DNA from: an uncultured Caulobacteraceae bacterium
GTDB taxonomy: Bacteria; Pseudomonadota; Alphaproteobacteria; Caulobacterales; TH1-2
Direction: 5' to 3'
Assembly: GCA_937967425.1 (NCBI GenBank)
Contig: CALBST010000439.1
Coordinates: 1 to 25,174, forward strand
DNA length: 25,174 bases
Each line of letters begins with the position of its first letter. Positions within the stretch are counted from its first letter, which is position 1. Made by a program: the position numbers and the translations under genes. Of this stretch, positions 16,433 through 25,091 are shown piece after piece. The notes below the pieces were generated by a model. It made no database searches and was not told the origin of the DNA. It saw only the letters and a program-made list of their open reading frames with translations.

Positions 16433-16902
16433 CCCTTGTCCCGCAACAACCGTCCTTGTTGACGCTTCCACTCACGATCCTTGGTGGCTTCGCGTTTGTC
16501 ATGCGCCTTCTTGCCCTTGGCGAGGGCGATCTTCAGCTTCGCGATGCCACGATCGTTGAAGTAAAGCTCAAGCGGGGCGAGCGTTCGGCCCTCGCGCTCG
16601 ACAGCGCTCGCAAGCTTCTTCAGTTCTCGGCCGCGGACCAGGAGCTTACGCGGGCGGCGCGGTTCGTGATTGAACTGACCGGCCGGCGGATATTCCGGGA
16701 TGGTCGCGTTGATCAGCCAGAGTTCGCCCTTTTCGGTGCTGGCGTAGCTTTCGGCGATGTTGGCGCGCCCGCCGCGCAGCGACTTCACCTCCGTGCCTAC
16801 GAGCTGAATGCCAGCCTCCAGCGTCTCCTCGATCATGTAATCGAAGCGCGCGCGGCGATTTTCCGCGATCAGCTTACGGGGATCGTCCTTTTTCTTGGCC
16901 AT
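16429..16902 (-). CDS. smpB: SsrA (tmRNA)-binding protein
   Basis: This is a 157-residue protein. SmpB carries tmRNA to stalled ribosomes for trans-translation. The family core is clear: [20 protein letters not shown], then [20 protein letters not shown], then [25 protein letters not shown]. The basic C-terminal tail ([16 protein letters not shown]), which enters the decoding centre, is present. The ATG at 16902 is 5 bases after the dapA stop. The stop codon overlaps the start of the TPR lipoprotein gene by 4 bases. The dapA-smpB order is widespread in alphaproteobacteria. Confidence 0.97.
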   Translation of the reverse strand: MAKKKDDPRKLIAENRRARFDYMIEETLEAGIQLVGTEVKSLRGGRANIAESYASTEKGELWLINATIPEYPPAGQFNHEPRRPRKLLVRGRELKKLASAVEREGRTLAPLELYFNDRGIAKLKIALAKGKKAHDKREATKDREWKRQQGRLLRDKG

Positions 16903-16907
16903 GGCTG

Positions 16908-17780
16908 CTAGATAAGCCCTGCATGCGTCATTGCCGAGCGAATCTGCGCTTTCGCCGTATCACTACATGGTATGATCGGCAGCCGCACCTCATCGGTGCA
17001 AAGGCCGAGCAGCGAGCAGGCATACTTGGTCGGCGCTGGTGACGGCTCGCAGAAGAGCGCCTTGTGCAGCGGCGCAAGCTTGTCATCGATTGCGCGCGCC
17101 GTGTCGAACGCGCCCCGTAGCGCCGCCTCCTGCATTTGCGCGCAAAGCTTCGGCGCGACATTCGCCGTTACTGAGATGCACCCACGCCCGCCTTGAGCGA
17201 TGAAGCCGATGGCGTTCGGATCATCGCCGGAGAGCTGAATGAACTTGTCACCGGCGAACGCGCGGTGAAAGGCGACGCGGCCAAGATCACCCGAGGCATC
17301 CTTGATGCCGACGACGTTCTTGAGCTGAGCAGCCTTACCCACGGTCTGCGCCGAGATGTCGACCACCGTGCGGCCCGGCACGTTGTAGAGATAGATCGGA
17401 ATGTCGACGGCGTCGTTGATCGCCTTGAAGTGAGCGAGCATCCCGTCTTGGCTCGGCTTGTTGTAGTACGGCGCGACGACCAGCACCGCATCGGCGCCAA
17501 CGCGCTTTGCATGTTCGGCCAGTTCGATGGCGTGTGCGGTATTGTTTGAGCCAGCGCCGGCAATCACCGGCACTTTTCCGGCGGCGGCTTCCACAGTCAT
17601 TTCCACAACACGGACGTGTTCTTTGAGGCTCAGCGTGACGCTCTCGCCGGTGGTCCCGCAGGGAACCAGGGCGTGCGAACCTTCAGCGATCTGGCGTTCG
17701 ACCAAAGCCTGAAACGCCTGTTCATCAACGATTCCGTTGCGAAATGGCGTGATGAGCGCAGGAATCGAGCCATGAACCAT
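16908..17780 (-). CDS. dapA: 4-hydroxy-tetrahydrodipicolinate synthase
   Basis: DapA condenses pyruvate with aspartate semialdehyde at the branch to lysine and meso-diaminopimelate. I use the ATG at 17780 ([16 protein letters not shown]), giving 290 residues, the standard length. A frame extension to 17936 adds 52 residues with no family resemblance and crosses the divergent slt start. Key residues: Thr43/Thr44 in PCGTTGES, Tyr132 in YLYNVPGRT, and the Schiff-base Lys160 in VGIKDASGD. The ribosome site is weak (GGA about 10 bases upstream). It opens the dapA-smpB-TPR run and is divergent from slt over 121 bases, which contain a strong inverted repeat. Confidence 0.96.
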   Translation of the reverse strand: MVHGSIPALITPFRNGIVDEQAFQALVERQIAEGSHALVPCGTTGESVTLSLKEHVRVVEMTVEAAAGKVPVIAGAGSNNTAHAIELAEHAKRVGADAVLVVAPYYNKPSQDGMLAHFKAINDAVDIPIYLYNVPGRTVVDISAQTVGKAAQLKNVVGIKDASGDLGRVAFHRAFAGDKFIQLSGDDPNAIGFIAQGGRGCISVTANVAPKLCAQMQEAALRGAFDTARAIDDKLAPLHKALFCEPSPAPTKYACSLLGLCTDEVRLPIIPCSDTAKAQIRSAMTHAGLI

Positions 17781-17845
17781 GAACAACGTCCGTTTGGGGG
17801 TAGAGTTGGCGCGATTCCTGCCACACTGTCGGGCGAGGTTAAATA

Positions 17846-17875
17846 GCGGCCCGCCGACCCTGGTTTGCGGGCCGC
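17846..17875. promoter_or_regulatory. Perfect 9-bp inverted repeat between dapA and slt
   Basis: GCGGCCCGC (17846-17854) and GCGGGCCGC (17867-17875) are exact reverse complements separated by 12 bases. It lies 26 bases before the slt start and 65 bases before the dapA start, in the only regulatory gap for both genes. It could be an operator or a leader hairpin. There is no T-tract, so it is not a classic terminator. Confidence 0.5.
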
Positions 17876-17901
17876 AGGCTGTTTCATTGCGAGGCGGGTA
17901 A

Positions 17902-19965
17902 ATGAACCGACCCAATCTGATCCGTGCATGCGCCATTGCCGGTGCTGCGAGCGCCGCCCTGGTAGCCTCCAGCGCGCTCGGCCAGCAGGAGGTGCAACCC
18001 CTGCCGGTCAGCGCCGAAGCCGTTGGCTATGCACCGGCGCCGTCAATGCCGTCGGCCGCGGAGCGGATGCGCCTGCGCGATGGGTTGGCTGCGGCTCAGT
18101 CTGGCGATTGGAGCGGGCTGGCCTCACTACGCGACAGTTCTAGCGATCCGCTGGTGCGCCGGATGCTGCAATGGCGCTGGGCGTCATCGACGGAGGCGCC
18201 GCTCTATTTCTCCGACATCAAACAGGCGCTCGACGATCTGCAAGGCTGGCCGGGCCGCACGGCGATGCGTCAGCGCGCCGAGCAGGCGATCCTGGACAGC
18301 CGTCTGACACCAGCTGAACGGGTCGCGTTCCTACGCCAGGACGGCGGGCCGCTCACCGGCGACGGCCGCATCGCGCTTGCCATGGCGCTGCGCGATTCCG
18401 GCCAACGTGCAGAGGCCAACGAGATCGCACGCGCCGCCTGGCGCGACGACGCGTTGACCAGCGCCGGCGAAGACCGGGCGCTGCAAGAGTTCGGCTCCGT
18501 TTTTACTCAGGAAGATCATGCCGCGCGTGTGAGCGGGCTCCTGTGGCGCGATCAGCGCACGGCGGCGCAACGCCTGTTCTCGCGCATCTCACCAGCCGAT
18601 CGCGCGCTGGCGCAGGCGCGCATCGCCATTCAGACACGCGCGCGGCGCGGCCTCCAGGCGGCAATCGACGCGGTACCGGCTTCGCGTCAGAACGATCCCG
18701 GCCTGTTGTTCGATCGGACCCAATATCGCCGCCGCACCGATCAGCCGATCGACGCTATGCAGATGGCGGCGCGGATCGATGCGCGCGAAGCGCCCATGGC
18801 GGCGCGTTCGGAAATCTTCCGAGAGCGGCGCATCTACCTTCCACGCGCCATGCGCGACGGCAATTATAGTCTCGCGTACCAGCTCGTCTCCAACCACGGA
18901 CTGACGAGCGGCGAATCCTTCGCCGACGCCGAATGGCTCTCCGGCTGGATCAGCCTGCGCTATCTCAACCAGCCGCAACGCGCCGCCGAACACTTCTCGC
19001 ATCTGAGCGAAAACGTGTCGTCGCCAGTTAGCCTGTCACGCGCACTCTATTGGCGCGCCGAGGCGCAGCAGGCGCTGGGCAATCGTTCTGAAGCGGAACG
19101 TCTCTTCAACGAGGCCGCGCGCTTCAACTTCACCTATTACGGTCAGCTCGCGGCAACGCGCGGCGACCGCACTGCGATGCTGTCGCTGCCGGCTTCGGAG
19201 CAAGTTTCCGACGCCGCACGCAACCGCTTCAACAATCGCGAACTGGTGCGGGCGCTGCGGCTGATGGCCGAGGTCGGCGCCCAGCGCGACTTCGAGTCCA
19301 TCGCATTCTATCTCGACGACACGCTCGACGATCCGATGGAAATGGAACTGCTCTCACAGCTCGCACGCGAGCAGAGCTATCACCGCACCGCGCTGCGCAG
19401 CGCTAAGGCCGGCCTGTTCCGTAATGTGGTCGCAACCAGCGCAGCTTACCCTCTGATCGATCTGCCCCAGACGGTGCGCTCGCAGAACCGGATCGAGCCA
19501 GCTCTTGTATTGGCGATCATCCGGCAGGAGAGCGAGTTCGATGTCGGCGCAATCTCCAGCGCGAACGCCCGCGGCCTGATGCAGCTTATCCCGTCGACGG
19601 CGCAGGCGCAGGCGCGCCGCGAAGGCCTGACATTCCAGCGCAACGCGCTGACCACTGATGCGCAATACAATATGACCTTGGGTTCGGCGCACTTGGCTGA
19701 CCTGGTCGATAGTTTCAACGGCTCCTATGTGCTGGCGATCGCGGCCTATAACGCCGGCTCACATCGGGCGCGCGAGTGGATTTCCGATTGGGGCGATCCG
19801 CGCTCGCCGTCCGTTGATGTCGTCGATTGGATCGAACTCATCCCGTTCTCGGAAACGCGCAACTATGTGCAGCGGGTCACCGAGAACCTGCAAGTCTATC
19901 GCTACCGGCTGGCGGGTGAGCCGACGCCAATTACGCTTGAGCGCGATCTCAGGCGCGGCGGCTAA
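17902..19965 (+). CDS. Soluble lytic murein transglycosylase
   Basis: This is a 687-residue periplasmic enzyme that cleaves the glycan strands of peptidoglycan with anhydro-ring formation. The N-terminal signal peptide is about residues 1-27 (basic NRPNLIR, hydrophobic core, then SSALGQ). A long helical superhelix (about 50-510) forms the Slt ring-like scaffold. The catalytic SLT domain begins near 535: [20 protein letters not shown] holds the catalytic Glu543, followed by [31 protein letters not shown] and [11 protein letters not shown]. The ATG has GAGGCGG about 6 bases upstream. It is a monocistronic gene whose stop lies in a hairpin shared with the convergent dehydratase gene. Confidence 0.95.
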   Translation: MNRPNLIRACAIAGAASAALVASSALGQQEVQPLPVSAEAVGYAPAPSMPSAAERMRLRDGLAAAQSGDWSGLASLRDSSSDPLVRRMLQWRWASSTEAPLYFSDIKQALDDLQGWPGRTAMRQRAEQAILDSRLTPAERVAFLRQDGGPLTGDGRIALAMALRDSGQRAEANEIARAAWRDDALTSAGEDRALQEFGSVFTQEDHAARVSGLLWRDQRTAAQRLFSRISPADRALAQARIAIQTRARRGLQAAIDAVPASRQNDPGLLFDRTQYRRRTDQPIDAMQMAARIDAREAPMAARSEIFRERRIYLPRAMRDGNYSLAYQLVSNHGLTSGESFADAEWLSGWISLRYLNQPQRAAEHFSHLSENVSSPVSLSRALYWRAEAQQALGNRSEAERLFNEAARFNFTYYGQLAATRGDRTAMLSLPASEQVSDAARNRFNNRELVRALRLMAEVGAQRDFESIAFYLDDTLDDPMEMELLSQLAREQSYHRTALRSAKAGLFRNVVATSAAYPLIDLPQTVRSQNRIEPALVLAIIRQESEFDVGAISSANARGLMQLIPSTAQAQARREGLTFQRNALTTDAQYNMTLGSAHLADLVDSFNGSYVLAIAAYNAGSHRAREWISDWGDPRSPSVDVVDWIELIPFSETRNYVQRVTENLQVYRYRLAGEPTPITLERDLRRGG

Positions 19966-19976
19966 GCCGCCAGCGC
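19953..19976. terminator. Hairpin spanning the two convergent stop codons (slt / dehydratase)
   Basis: The arms GGCGGC (19957-19962) and GCCGCC (19966-19971) leave TAA as the loop; GCGC on each side (19953-19956, 19973-19976) extends the stem past one unpaired A. The TAA (plus) and TAG (minus, 19964-19962) stops share bases in and beside the loop. It may act as a bidirectional terminator or RNA end stabiliser. No T-tract follows it. Confidence 0.45.
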
Positions 19977-20906
19977 GCGCTCGAACGTCTCGGAGTCAAC
20001 ATTGCCGCCGCTGGCGATGATCGCGACTGTCTGACCACGCACGTCCGCGCCGCCTTCAAGCAGCGCCGCTAACGAAGCGGCGCCCGAAGGTTCGAGCACC
20101 AGCTTCAGGCGCTGGAACGCAACCTTCATCGCACGGAGCACGGCTTCGTTGGACACAACGAACACACGCTCGAAACGCTCGCGCGCGATCGCATAGGGGA
20201 TTTCGCCCATCTGTTCGGTAAGCAGGCCGTCGCAGATCGATCGGATGCCTGGCGCATTGCGCTGTATGGATCCCGCTTCGAGTGTGCGCTGAATGTCGTT
20301 GTGCCCCTCCGGCTCTACCGCGAACACGCGCGCCTTCGGCAACGAGAGCGCCGTGCCGGTGGCCAAGCCGCCGCCGCTTGCAGGCACGAAAACGATGTCC
20401 GGCGAAATGAGTTCAGAGATCTCCAAACCGGCAGTCCCCTGCCCCGCCAGCACAAACGGATCGTCGAAAGGTTTGATTAAGGAGAGACCTCCTTCGGCAG
20501 CCAAGCGGGCGCCGATCTCTTCGCGGCTCTCGCCGACGCGATCGTAAGTCACCACCGTGGCGCCGAGACTGCGTGTGGTCTCCAGCTTTATCTTCGGCGC
20601 ATCGGCCGGCATCACAATTGTGGCCTTGATGCCGAATATCTTCGATGCCGTCGCCACCGCGATGGCGTGATTGCCCGAGGAGAAGGCGATTACGCCCCTG
20701 GCGCGTACGTCCGGCGCCAGCGCCGCGATGGCGTTTGTGGCGCCGCGCATTTTGAAGGCGCCGCCGCGCTGCAAGTTCTCGGCCTTTACCCAGACCTTTG
20801 CCCCGGTCATCTCATCCAACACGTCGTTGCGGATCAGAGGCGTCTTTACGGCGATGCCTTCAATCCGCTTGGCGGCGGCTTTCACATCTTCGATGGTCGG
20901 GATCAT
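19962..20906 (-). CDS. Threonine/serine dehydratase (PLP-dependent, no ACT domain)
   Basis: This is a 314-residue fold-type II PLP enzyme. The PLP lysine is Lys52 in LQRGGAFKMRGA. Other marks are FSSGNHAIAVA (substrate loop), PASGGGLATG (phosphate-binding glycine loop) and ASGGNVD near the end (ring-nitrogen Ser region). It lacks the C-terminal ACT regulatory domain of biosynthetic IlvA, so it resembles catabolic threonine dehydratase or serine racemase; the sequence alone does not settle which. The ATG at 20906 overlaps the hrpB stop by 4 bases (ATGA), pointing to coupled translation with that helicase gene, an odd functional pair. It is convergent with slt, overlapping by 4 bases. Confidence 0.9.
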   Translation of the reverse strand: MIPTIEDVKAAAKRIEGIAVKTPLIRNDVLDEMTGAKVWVKAENLQRGGAFKMRGATNAIAALAPDVRARGVIAFSSGNHAIAVATASKIFGIKATIVMPADAPKIKLETTRSLGATVVTYDRVGESREEIGARLAAEGGLSLIKPFDDPFVLAGQGTAGLEISELISPDIVFVPASGGGLATGTALSLPKARVFAVEPEGHNDIQRTLEAGSIQRNAPGIRSICDGLLTEQMGEIPYAIARERFERVFVVSNEAVLRAMKVAFQRLKLVLEPSGAASLAALLEGGADVRGQTVAIIASGGNVDSETFERALAA

Positions 20907-23341
20907 TGGGAGCCTCTTGGTTTGGCGCGGCGTGTCGGTGGGGCGGTGAGCGGGTCGTCGGGCCAGGGGTGTTTCGGATAGCGGCCACGCATGTCGCTGC
21001 GCACCGACGCGTAGGAACCACGCCAGAAGCCGGGCAGGTCCTTTGTGGTTTGCACAGGCCGGTGCGCTGGCGAGAGCAGACGCAGGCTTAGCGGCACGCG
21101 GCCACCCGCAATTGTGGGATGCTTGTCCTGCCCAAACATCTCCTGCAACCGCACATCGAGCGCCGGACCTCCGTCACTCTCATAATCGATCGAAAGCGAT
21201 GAGCCAGCGGGTGTCTCGAACCTCGCTGGTGCTTCAGTGGCCAGCCGCCGGCGCTGATCGTAATCCAGCGCATTGAGCAGCGCCTGGGATACGTTGACCT
21301 GCTTCAGAGACGACGCTCCGTCCAAAGCCGGCCCCAGCCACGCGTGCGCTTCGGCTTGCAAGGCATCATCGGTCCAATCGGGCCAGGCGTCAGGCTCGAG
21401 CGAGCGCATAAACTGAACACGCGCGCGCGTTTGCTTCGCCGTCTCGTCCCAATCGAGATATCCGAGCCCTTGGTCCGCGACCACATCCAGTAAGGCTTGT
21501 TTTAGCTCCGCCCCTGAGAGCCGCTCCACGGGCGCCTCCGAGAGAACCAATTTTCCGAGCCGGCGCACCCTGCGCGCCCGGAGCGCGCCGCTTGCCGCGT
21601 CCACTGTCGCTGAGACACGCGTTTCTATCTGATCGCCGCACATGGCCTCGACATCAGCGAAGTCGATTGGCGCGCCAAGGATGACCTGCGCACGGCCTGC
21701 AGCGCCCGCCATGTCGGCGATGACCGCGAACCGCGCGTTCAAGAGCGGCGACGTCTCTTCAATCGACGCCGCACGGCCATTGACGAGCGAAACGCCGCCC
21801 TGGCGTACCTTGGCGATGCGATCTGGATAGGCGATCGCGAGAACACGGCCGGCGTTCTCGTCATTGACCTCCTCGAACTCGGCGCCCGTCAGCCGCGCGA
21901 TACGCGTCGCGAGCGCGCGGGCGCCCATCGCGCGCTGTCCGCCCTCGCGCGCGAAAGTGAACAAACGCTGACGCAAGTCCGTACTGCGCCCGCCTAGGCC
22001 TTGCTCGGTCAACACCATGGCGATGCGCGCGGCGAGCAGCGGCTCGCCATTGCGCGCGGCGGTGATGACCATGTGCGCGAGGCGCGCCGGTAGAGGAAGT
22101 CTTGAAATCGCCTCCCCGTGCGGAGTAAGGCGGCCATCGGCGTCGAGCGCGCCGATGCGCTTAAGCAACGCGATCGCCTCGTTCCAAGCAGGCGCGGGCG
22201 GCGGGTCAAGCCAAGCAAGCGCCGCCGGATCACTGACACCCCAGGCCGCCAGATCGAGCGCCAACCCACTCAGATCGGCGTCCATGATTTCCGGACGGTC
22301 AAACGCCGGCAGCGCACGCGTCTCGCCCTCGCTCCACAGCCGCCACGCGACGCCGGGCTCCAAGCGCCCTGCGCGGCCGGCGCGTTGCGTGATCGCCGCT
22401 TGACTCGCGCGTACAGTTTCGAGCCGCGTCAGTCCGAGGGCCGGCTCGAACTTGGGACGACGGGCGAGACCGCTATCGATAACGATCCGCACGCCCTCGA
22501 TGGTCAAACTCGTTTCGGCGATCGAGGTCGCAAGCACGACTTTGCGGCGCCCGGGCGGCGCGGGCGAAATCGCAGCATCCTGTTCGGCGGCGTTCATGGC
22601 GCCGAACAACGGAAGGATATCAATGCTCGGGTCACGGATCGTCGCGCGCAGCTGCTCGGCGGTGCGGTTGATCTCGCTGACGCCAGGGAGAAACACGAGC
22701 GCCGAGCCCTGTTCAGCAGCCAGCGCCGCGCGCGTAGCCGCAGCAACCTCCTCCTCGAGTCGCGCCCGCGTGTCGCGCGGCCGATAGATGTGGCGCACAG
22801 GAAACATCCGGCCTTCGCTCACGATCACCGGCGCTTCACCAAGCAACGATGCGACACGCGCCGCGTCCAGCGTCGCCGACATCACCACGAGTTTCAGATC
22901 CGGACGGAGTGCGCTTTGCGCGTCGCGTGCGAGGGCGAGTCCCAGGTCCCCATCGAGGCTGCGCTCGTGAAACTCGTCGAACACGACCGCAGCGATGCCG
23001 CGAAGTTCCGGGTCGTCGAGAATCATGCGCGTGAACACGCCCTCGGTCACAACCTCGATGCGCGTGGCGCGGCTGATCTTGGAATCGAGGCGGACGCGAT
23101 AGCCAATGGTCGCGCCAACCGGCTCGCCACGCTCGAACGCCATGCGCGAAGCCGCCGCCCGCGCCGCGAGCCTGCGTGGCGAAAGCAGGATGACCCTGCC
23201 GTCCTTGATCCAGGGCGCGCTCAGCAATGCAGGCGCGACGCGGGTCGTCTTGCCGGCGCCCGGAGGCGCGACCAGCACCGCCTCGCCGCGCCTCTCTAGC
23301 GCCGCAAGCAGCTGTGGAAGAACGTCCTCGACCGGAAGCAT
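20903..23341 (-). CDS. hrpB: ATP-dependent helicase HrpB
   Basis: This is an 812-residue DEAH-type helicase of the HrpB family. Walker A APPGAGKTT (25-33), DEFH box (122-125), SAT motif (155-157), the ATSIAETSLTIEGV segment (271-284) and QRAGRAGR (319-326) are in order. The long C-terminal half has the HrpB-specific domain with VNVSQALLNALDYDQRRRL and ends SYASVRSDMRGRYPKHPWPD, the family's terminal signature. The cellular role of HrpB is poorly known; RNA remodelling or rRNA processing is often suspected. The ATG at 23341 lacks a clear ribosome site. Divergent from a small lipoprotein gene across 98 bases; coupled downstream to a dehydratase gene. Confidence 0.95.
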   Translation of the reverse strand: MLPVEDVLPQLLAALERRGEAVLVAPPGAGKTTRVAPALLSAPWIKDGRVILLSPRRLAARAAASRMAFERGEPVGATIGYRVRLDSKISRATRIEVVTEGVFTRMILDDPELRGIAAVVFDEFHERSLDGDLGLALARDAQSALRPDLKLVVMSATLDAARVASLLGEAPVIVSEGRMFPVRHIYRPRDTRARLEEEVAAATRAALAAEQGSALVFLPGVSEINRTAEQLRATIRDPSIDILPLFGAMNAAEQDAAISPAPPGRRKVVLATSIAETSLTIEGVRIVIDSGLARRPKFEPALGLTRLETVRASQAAITQRAGRAGRLEPGVAWRLWSEGETRALPAFDRPEIMDADLSGLALDLAAWGVSDPAALAWLDPPPAPAWNEAIALLKRIGALDADGRLTPHGEAISRLPLPARLAHMVITAARNGEPLLAARIAMVLTEQGLGGRSTDLRQRLFTFAREGGQRAMGARALATRIARLTGAEFEEVNDENAGRVLAIAYPDRIAKVRQGGVSLVNGRAASIEETSPLLNARFAVIADMAGAAGRAQVILGAPIDFADVEAMCGDQIETRVSATVDAASGALRARRVRRLGKLVLSEAPVERLSGAELKQALLDVVADQGLGYLDWDETAKQTRARVQFMRSLEPDAWPDWTDDALQAEAHAWLGPALDGASSLKQVNVSQALLNALDYDQRRRLATEAPARFETPAGSSLSIDYESDGGPALDVRLQEMFGQDKHPTIAGGRVPLSLRLLSPAHRPVQTTKDLPGFWRGSYASVRSDMRGRYPKHPWPDDPLTAPPTRRAKPRGSQ

Positions 23342-23383
23342 GAGCCGGGTCTAGCTTATCGCCATTGTCCATGTCTCGCCGCA

Positions 23384-23412
23384 TTGGCGCGGCAGGGTGG
23401 CGAAGGTATAGG
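23384..23412 (+). promoter_or_regulatory. Likely sigma-70-type promoter for the small lipoprotein gene
   Basis: TTGGCG (23384-23389) and TATAGG (23407-23412) are separated by exactly 17 bases. A start of transcription near 23419 would leave a leader of about 20 bases before the ATG at 23440, and would exclude the earlier in-frame ATG at 23365. No experimental support; the boxes are imperfect. Confidence 0.45.
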
Positions 23413-23439
23413 CTGGCCGCCGGAGCCGGGAGCTGGACA

Positions 23440-23982
23440 ATGCGCATGCGCACTTTGGGGAAATTCGCGGTTGTAATCGCCGCATGCGTGAGCGTGGTGG
23501 CTTGCTCAACCGGGCGCACCGCCGACACCCGCCGCGGCGTCACAGGCGCTGCCTCCATTCCACTGCGCGATGTTGGTTTGATGCGGCCGGAGATTCCGCT
23601 GTTGCTGCGCAATCTGCAGTATCCATATTCCACGGCGACGCTGACTGATTGCGCGGCGGTGAGCCATGAGATCAGTCAGCTCGACGCCGTGCTCGGGCCG
23701 GAGAGCTATCAACCCGGTCCGAACCGCAACATTTGGGACCGCAGCGGCGACTTTGTCGAAGACCAAGCGATCCAGGCGGCGGAGAACACCGCGTCCGATT
23801 TGATTCCGTTCCGATCTTGGGTCCGCCGAATCAGCGGGGCCAGCCGCGCTGAACGCGATGCGCTGCGCGCCGTTGCCAACGGCCAACAGCGCCGCACTTT
23901 CTTGCGCGGCTACGGCGCGTCGCTTGGCTGTCCGAGCATCATTCCGCCGCCACCGCCAGCCGCGCGCCAGCGCACGAACTAG
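23440..23982 (+). CDS. Small lipoprotein of unknown function
   Basis: This is a 180-residue protein from the ATG at 23440, with GGAG 8 bases upstream. A start at 23365 would place 25 poorly conserved-looking residues before the signal. [20 protein letters not shown] is a lipoprotein signal with lipobox VVAC (Cys22). The mature protein has a helical segment [19 protein letters not shown], a stretch [20 protein letters not shown], and ends [14 protein letters not shown] followed by a proline-rich tail. I believe this pattern recurs in alphaproteobacteria as an uncharacterised lipoprotein, but no function is known to me. Its stop overlaps the convergent tgt stop in the tetranucleotide CTAG. Confidence 0.8.
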   Translation: MRMRTLGKFAVVIAACVSVVACSTGRTADTRRGVTGAASIPLRDVGLMRPEIPLLLRNLQYPYSTATLTDCAAVSHEISQLDAVLGPESYQPGPNRNIWDRSGDFVEDQAIQAAENTASDLIPFRSWVRRISGASRAERDALRAVANGQQRRTFLRGYGASLGCPSIIPPPPPAARQRTN

Positions 23983-25091
23983 ACGGTCTCGCTCTTCTGT
24001 TTGAAGTCTGCCACGAAGTGCGCGAGCCCTCCCTCGGCGATCGCCTCACGCAGGCGCGCCATCAGGAATTGATAGTACGCGACATTGTGCCAAGAGAGCA
24101 GAACTTGGCCGAGCAACTCGCCTGCCTTGAATAAGTGGTGCAGATACGCTTTCGAGTAGTCGCGGCTCGCCGGACAATCGATGCGTGGGTCGAGCGGCGT
24201 CTCATCCTCGGCGTAGCGAGCGTTCGTGATGTTGATCGCGCCTGTGTCGAGCCATGCTTGGCCGTGGCGGCCAGAGCGAGTTGGCAGCACGCAGTCGAAC
24301 ATATCGACGCCGCGCGCGACACTTTCCACGATGTCGATCGGCTTGCCGACACCCATCAGGTAGCGCGGCCGATCCTGCGGCAACAGCGGTGTGGTGACAT
24401 CGAGGGTCGCCAGCATGGCTTCGTGGCCTTCGCCAACAGCGAGACCACCTATGGCGTAGCCGTCGAAAGCTTCCGAGACTAACGCCTCCGCAGAGATGCG
24501 GCGCAGCTCCGGATCGACACCGCCTTGCACGATCGCGAACAGGTTCTGGGCCTCGCGCGAACCAAAGGCGACCTTACAACGTTTCGCCCAGGCAAGCGAA
24601 AGCCGCATCGCCTTTTCGACATCGTCGCGCGGCGCGGGCAGCGCCGGACATTCATCGAGTTGCATGACGATGTCGGCGCCAATCTGATCGGCTTGGATCT
24701 GCATCGCGCTCTCTGGCGTCAAACGATGCTGGCTGCCATCGACGTGGCTTCTAAACGTGACGCCATCCGCATCGAGCCTGCGCAACTGCGCGAGCGACAT
24801 GACTTGATAGCCGCCGCTATCGGTTAGGATCGGCTTGTCCCAGCGCATGAAGCGATGCAGTCCGCCGAGCTTCGCCATACGCTCGCCGCCAGGGCGCAAC
24901 ATCAAGTGATATGTGTTCCCCAGAATGATGTCGGCGCCGGTTGACGCGACTTGATCGACCGTCAGACCCTTCACCGTGCCGGCGGTTCCAACGGGCATGA
25001 AGGCCGGCGTCCGAATATCGCCACGCGGTGTGCGCAGGACGCCGGTGCGCGCGGCGCCGTCGCGCGCTTTGATCTCAAAGGGAAAGCTCAT
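23979..25091 (-). CDS. tgt: Queuine tRNA-ribosyltransferase (tRNA-guanine transglycosylase)
   Basis: Bacterial Tgt swaps guanine 34 for preQ1 in GUN-anticodon tRNAs. I start at the ATG at 25091 (370 residues, [17 protein letters not shown]), which overlaps the queA stop (ATGA); a start 4 codons earlier is possible. Catalytic elements are intact: [15 protein letters not shown], the [11 protein letters not shown] segment with the base-catalyst Asp, [10 protein letters not shown], and [15 protein letters not shown] with the nucleophile Asp. The zinc site is unusual: where the family has CxCxxC the protein reads IDCPAS (Ile304, Cys306, Ser309); the fourth ligand His335 is kept in WHN. So only Cys306 and His335 remain. 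It lies directly after queA, the next step of the same pathway. Confidence 0.95.
   Translation of the reverse strand: MSFPFEIKARDGAARTGVLRTPRGDIRTPAFMPVGTAGTVKGLTVDQVASTGADIILGNTYHLMLRPGGERMAKLGGLHRFMRWDKPILTDSGGYQVMSLAQLRRLDADGVTFRSHVDGSQHRLTPESAMQIQADQIGADIVMQLDECPALPAPRDDVEKAMRLSLAWAKRCKVAFGSREAQNLFAIVQGGVDPELRRISAEALVSEAFDGYAIGGLAVGEGHEAMLATLDVTTPLLPQDRPRYLMGVGKPIDIVESVARGVDMFDCVLPTRSGRHGQAWLDTGAINITNARYAEDETPLDPRIDCPASRDYSKAYLHHLFKAGELLGQVLLSWHNVAYYQFLMARLREAIAEGGLAHFVADFKQKSETV

Noticed and set aside
16433..16471. Longer start for the TPR lipoprotein
   Set aside because: It would lie inside smpB and place 13 residues before a clean lipoprotein signal that begins at the coupled ATG.
17781..17936. 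52-residue N-terminal extension of dapA
   Set aside because: Not like any DapA start, crosses the slt start and the inverted repeat; the 290-residue form has the standard length.
22118..23299. A 393-codon plus-strand frame antisense to hrpB
   Set aside because: Same reason: Arg-rich shadow of a well-supported helicase gene, no start signal or domain.
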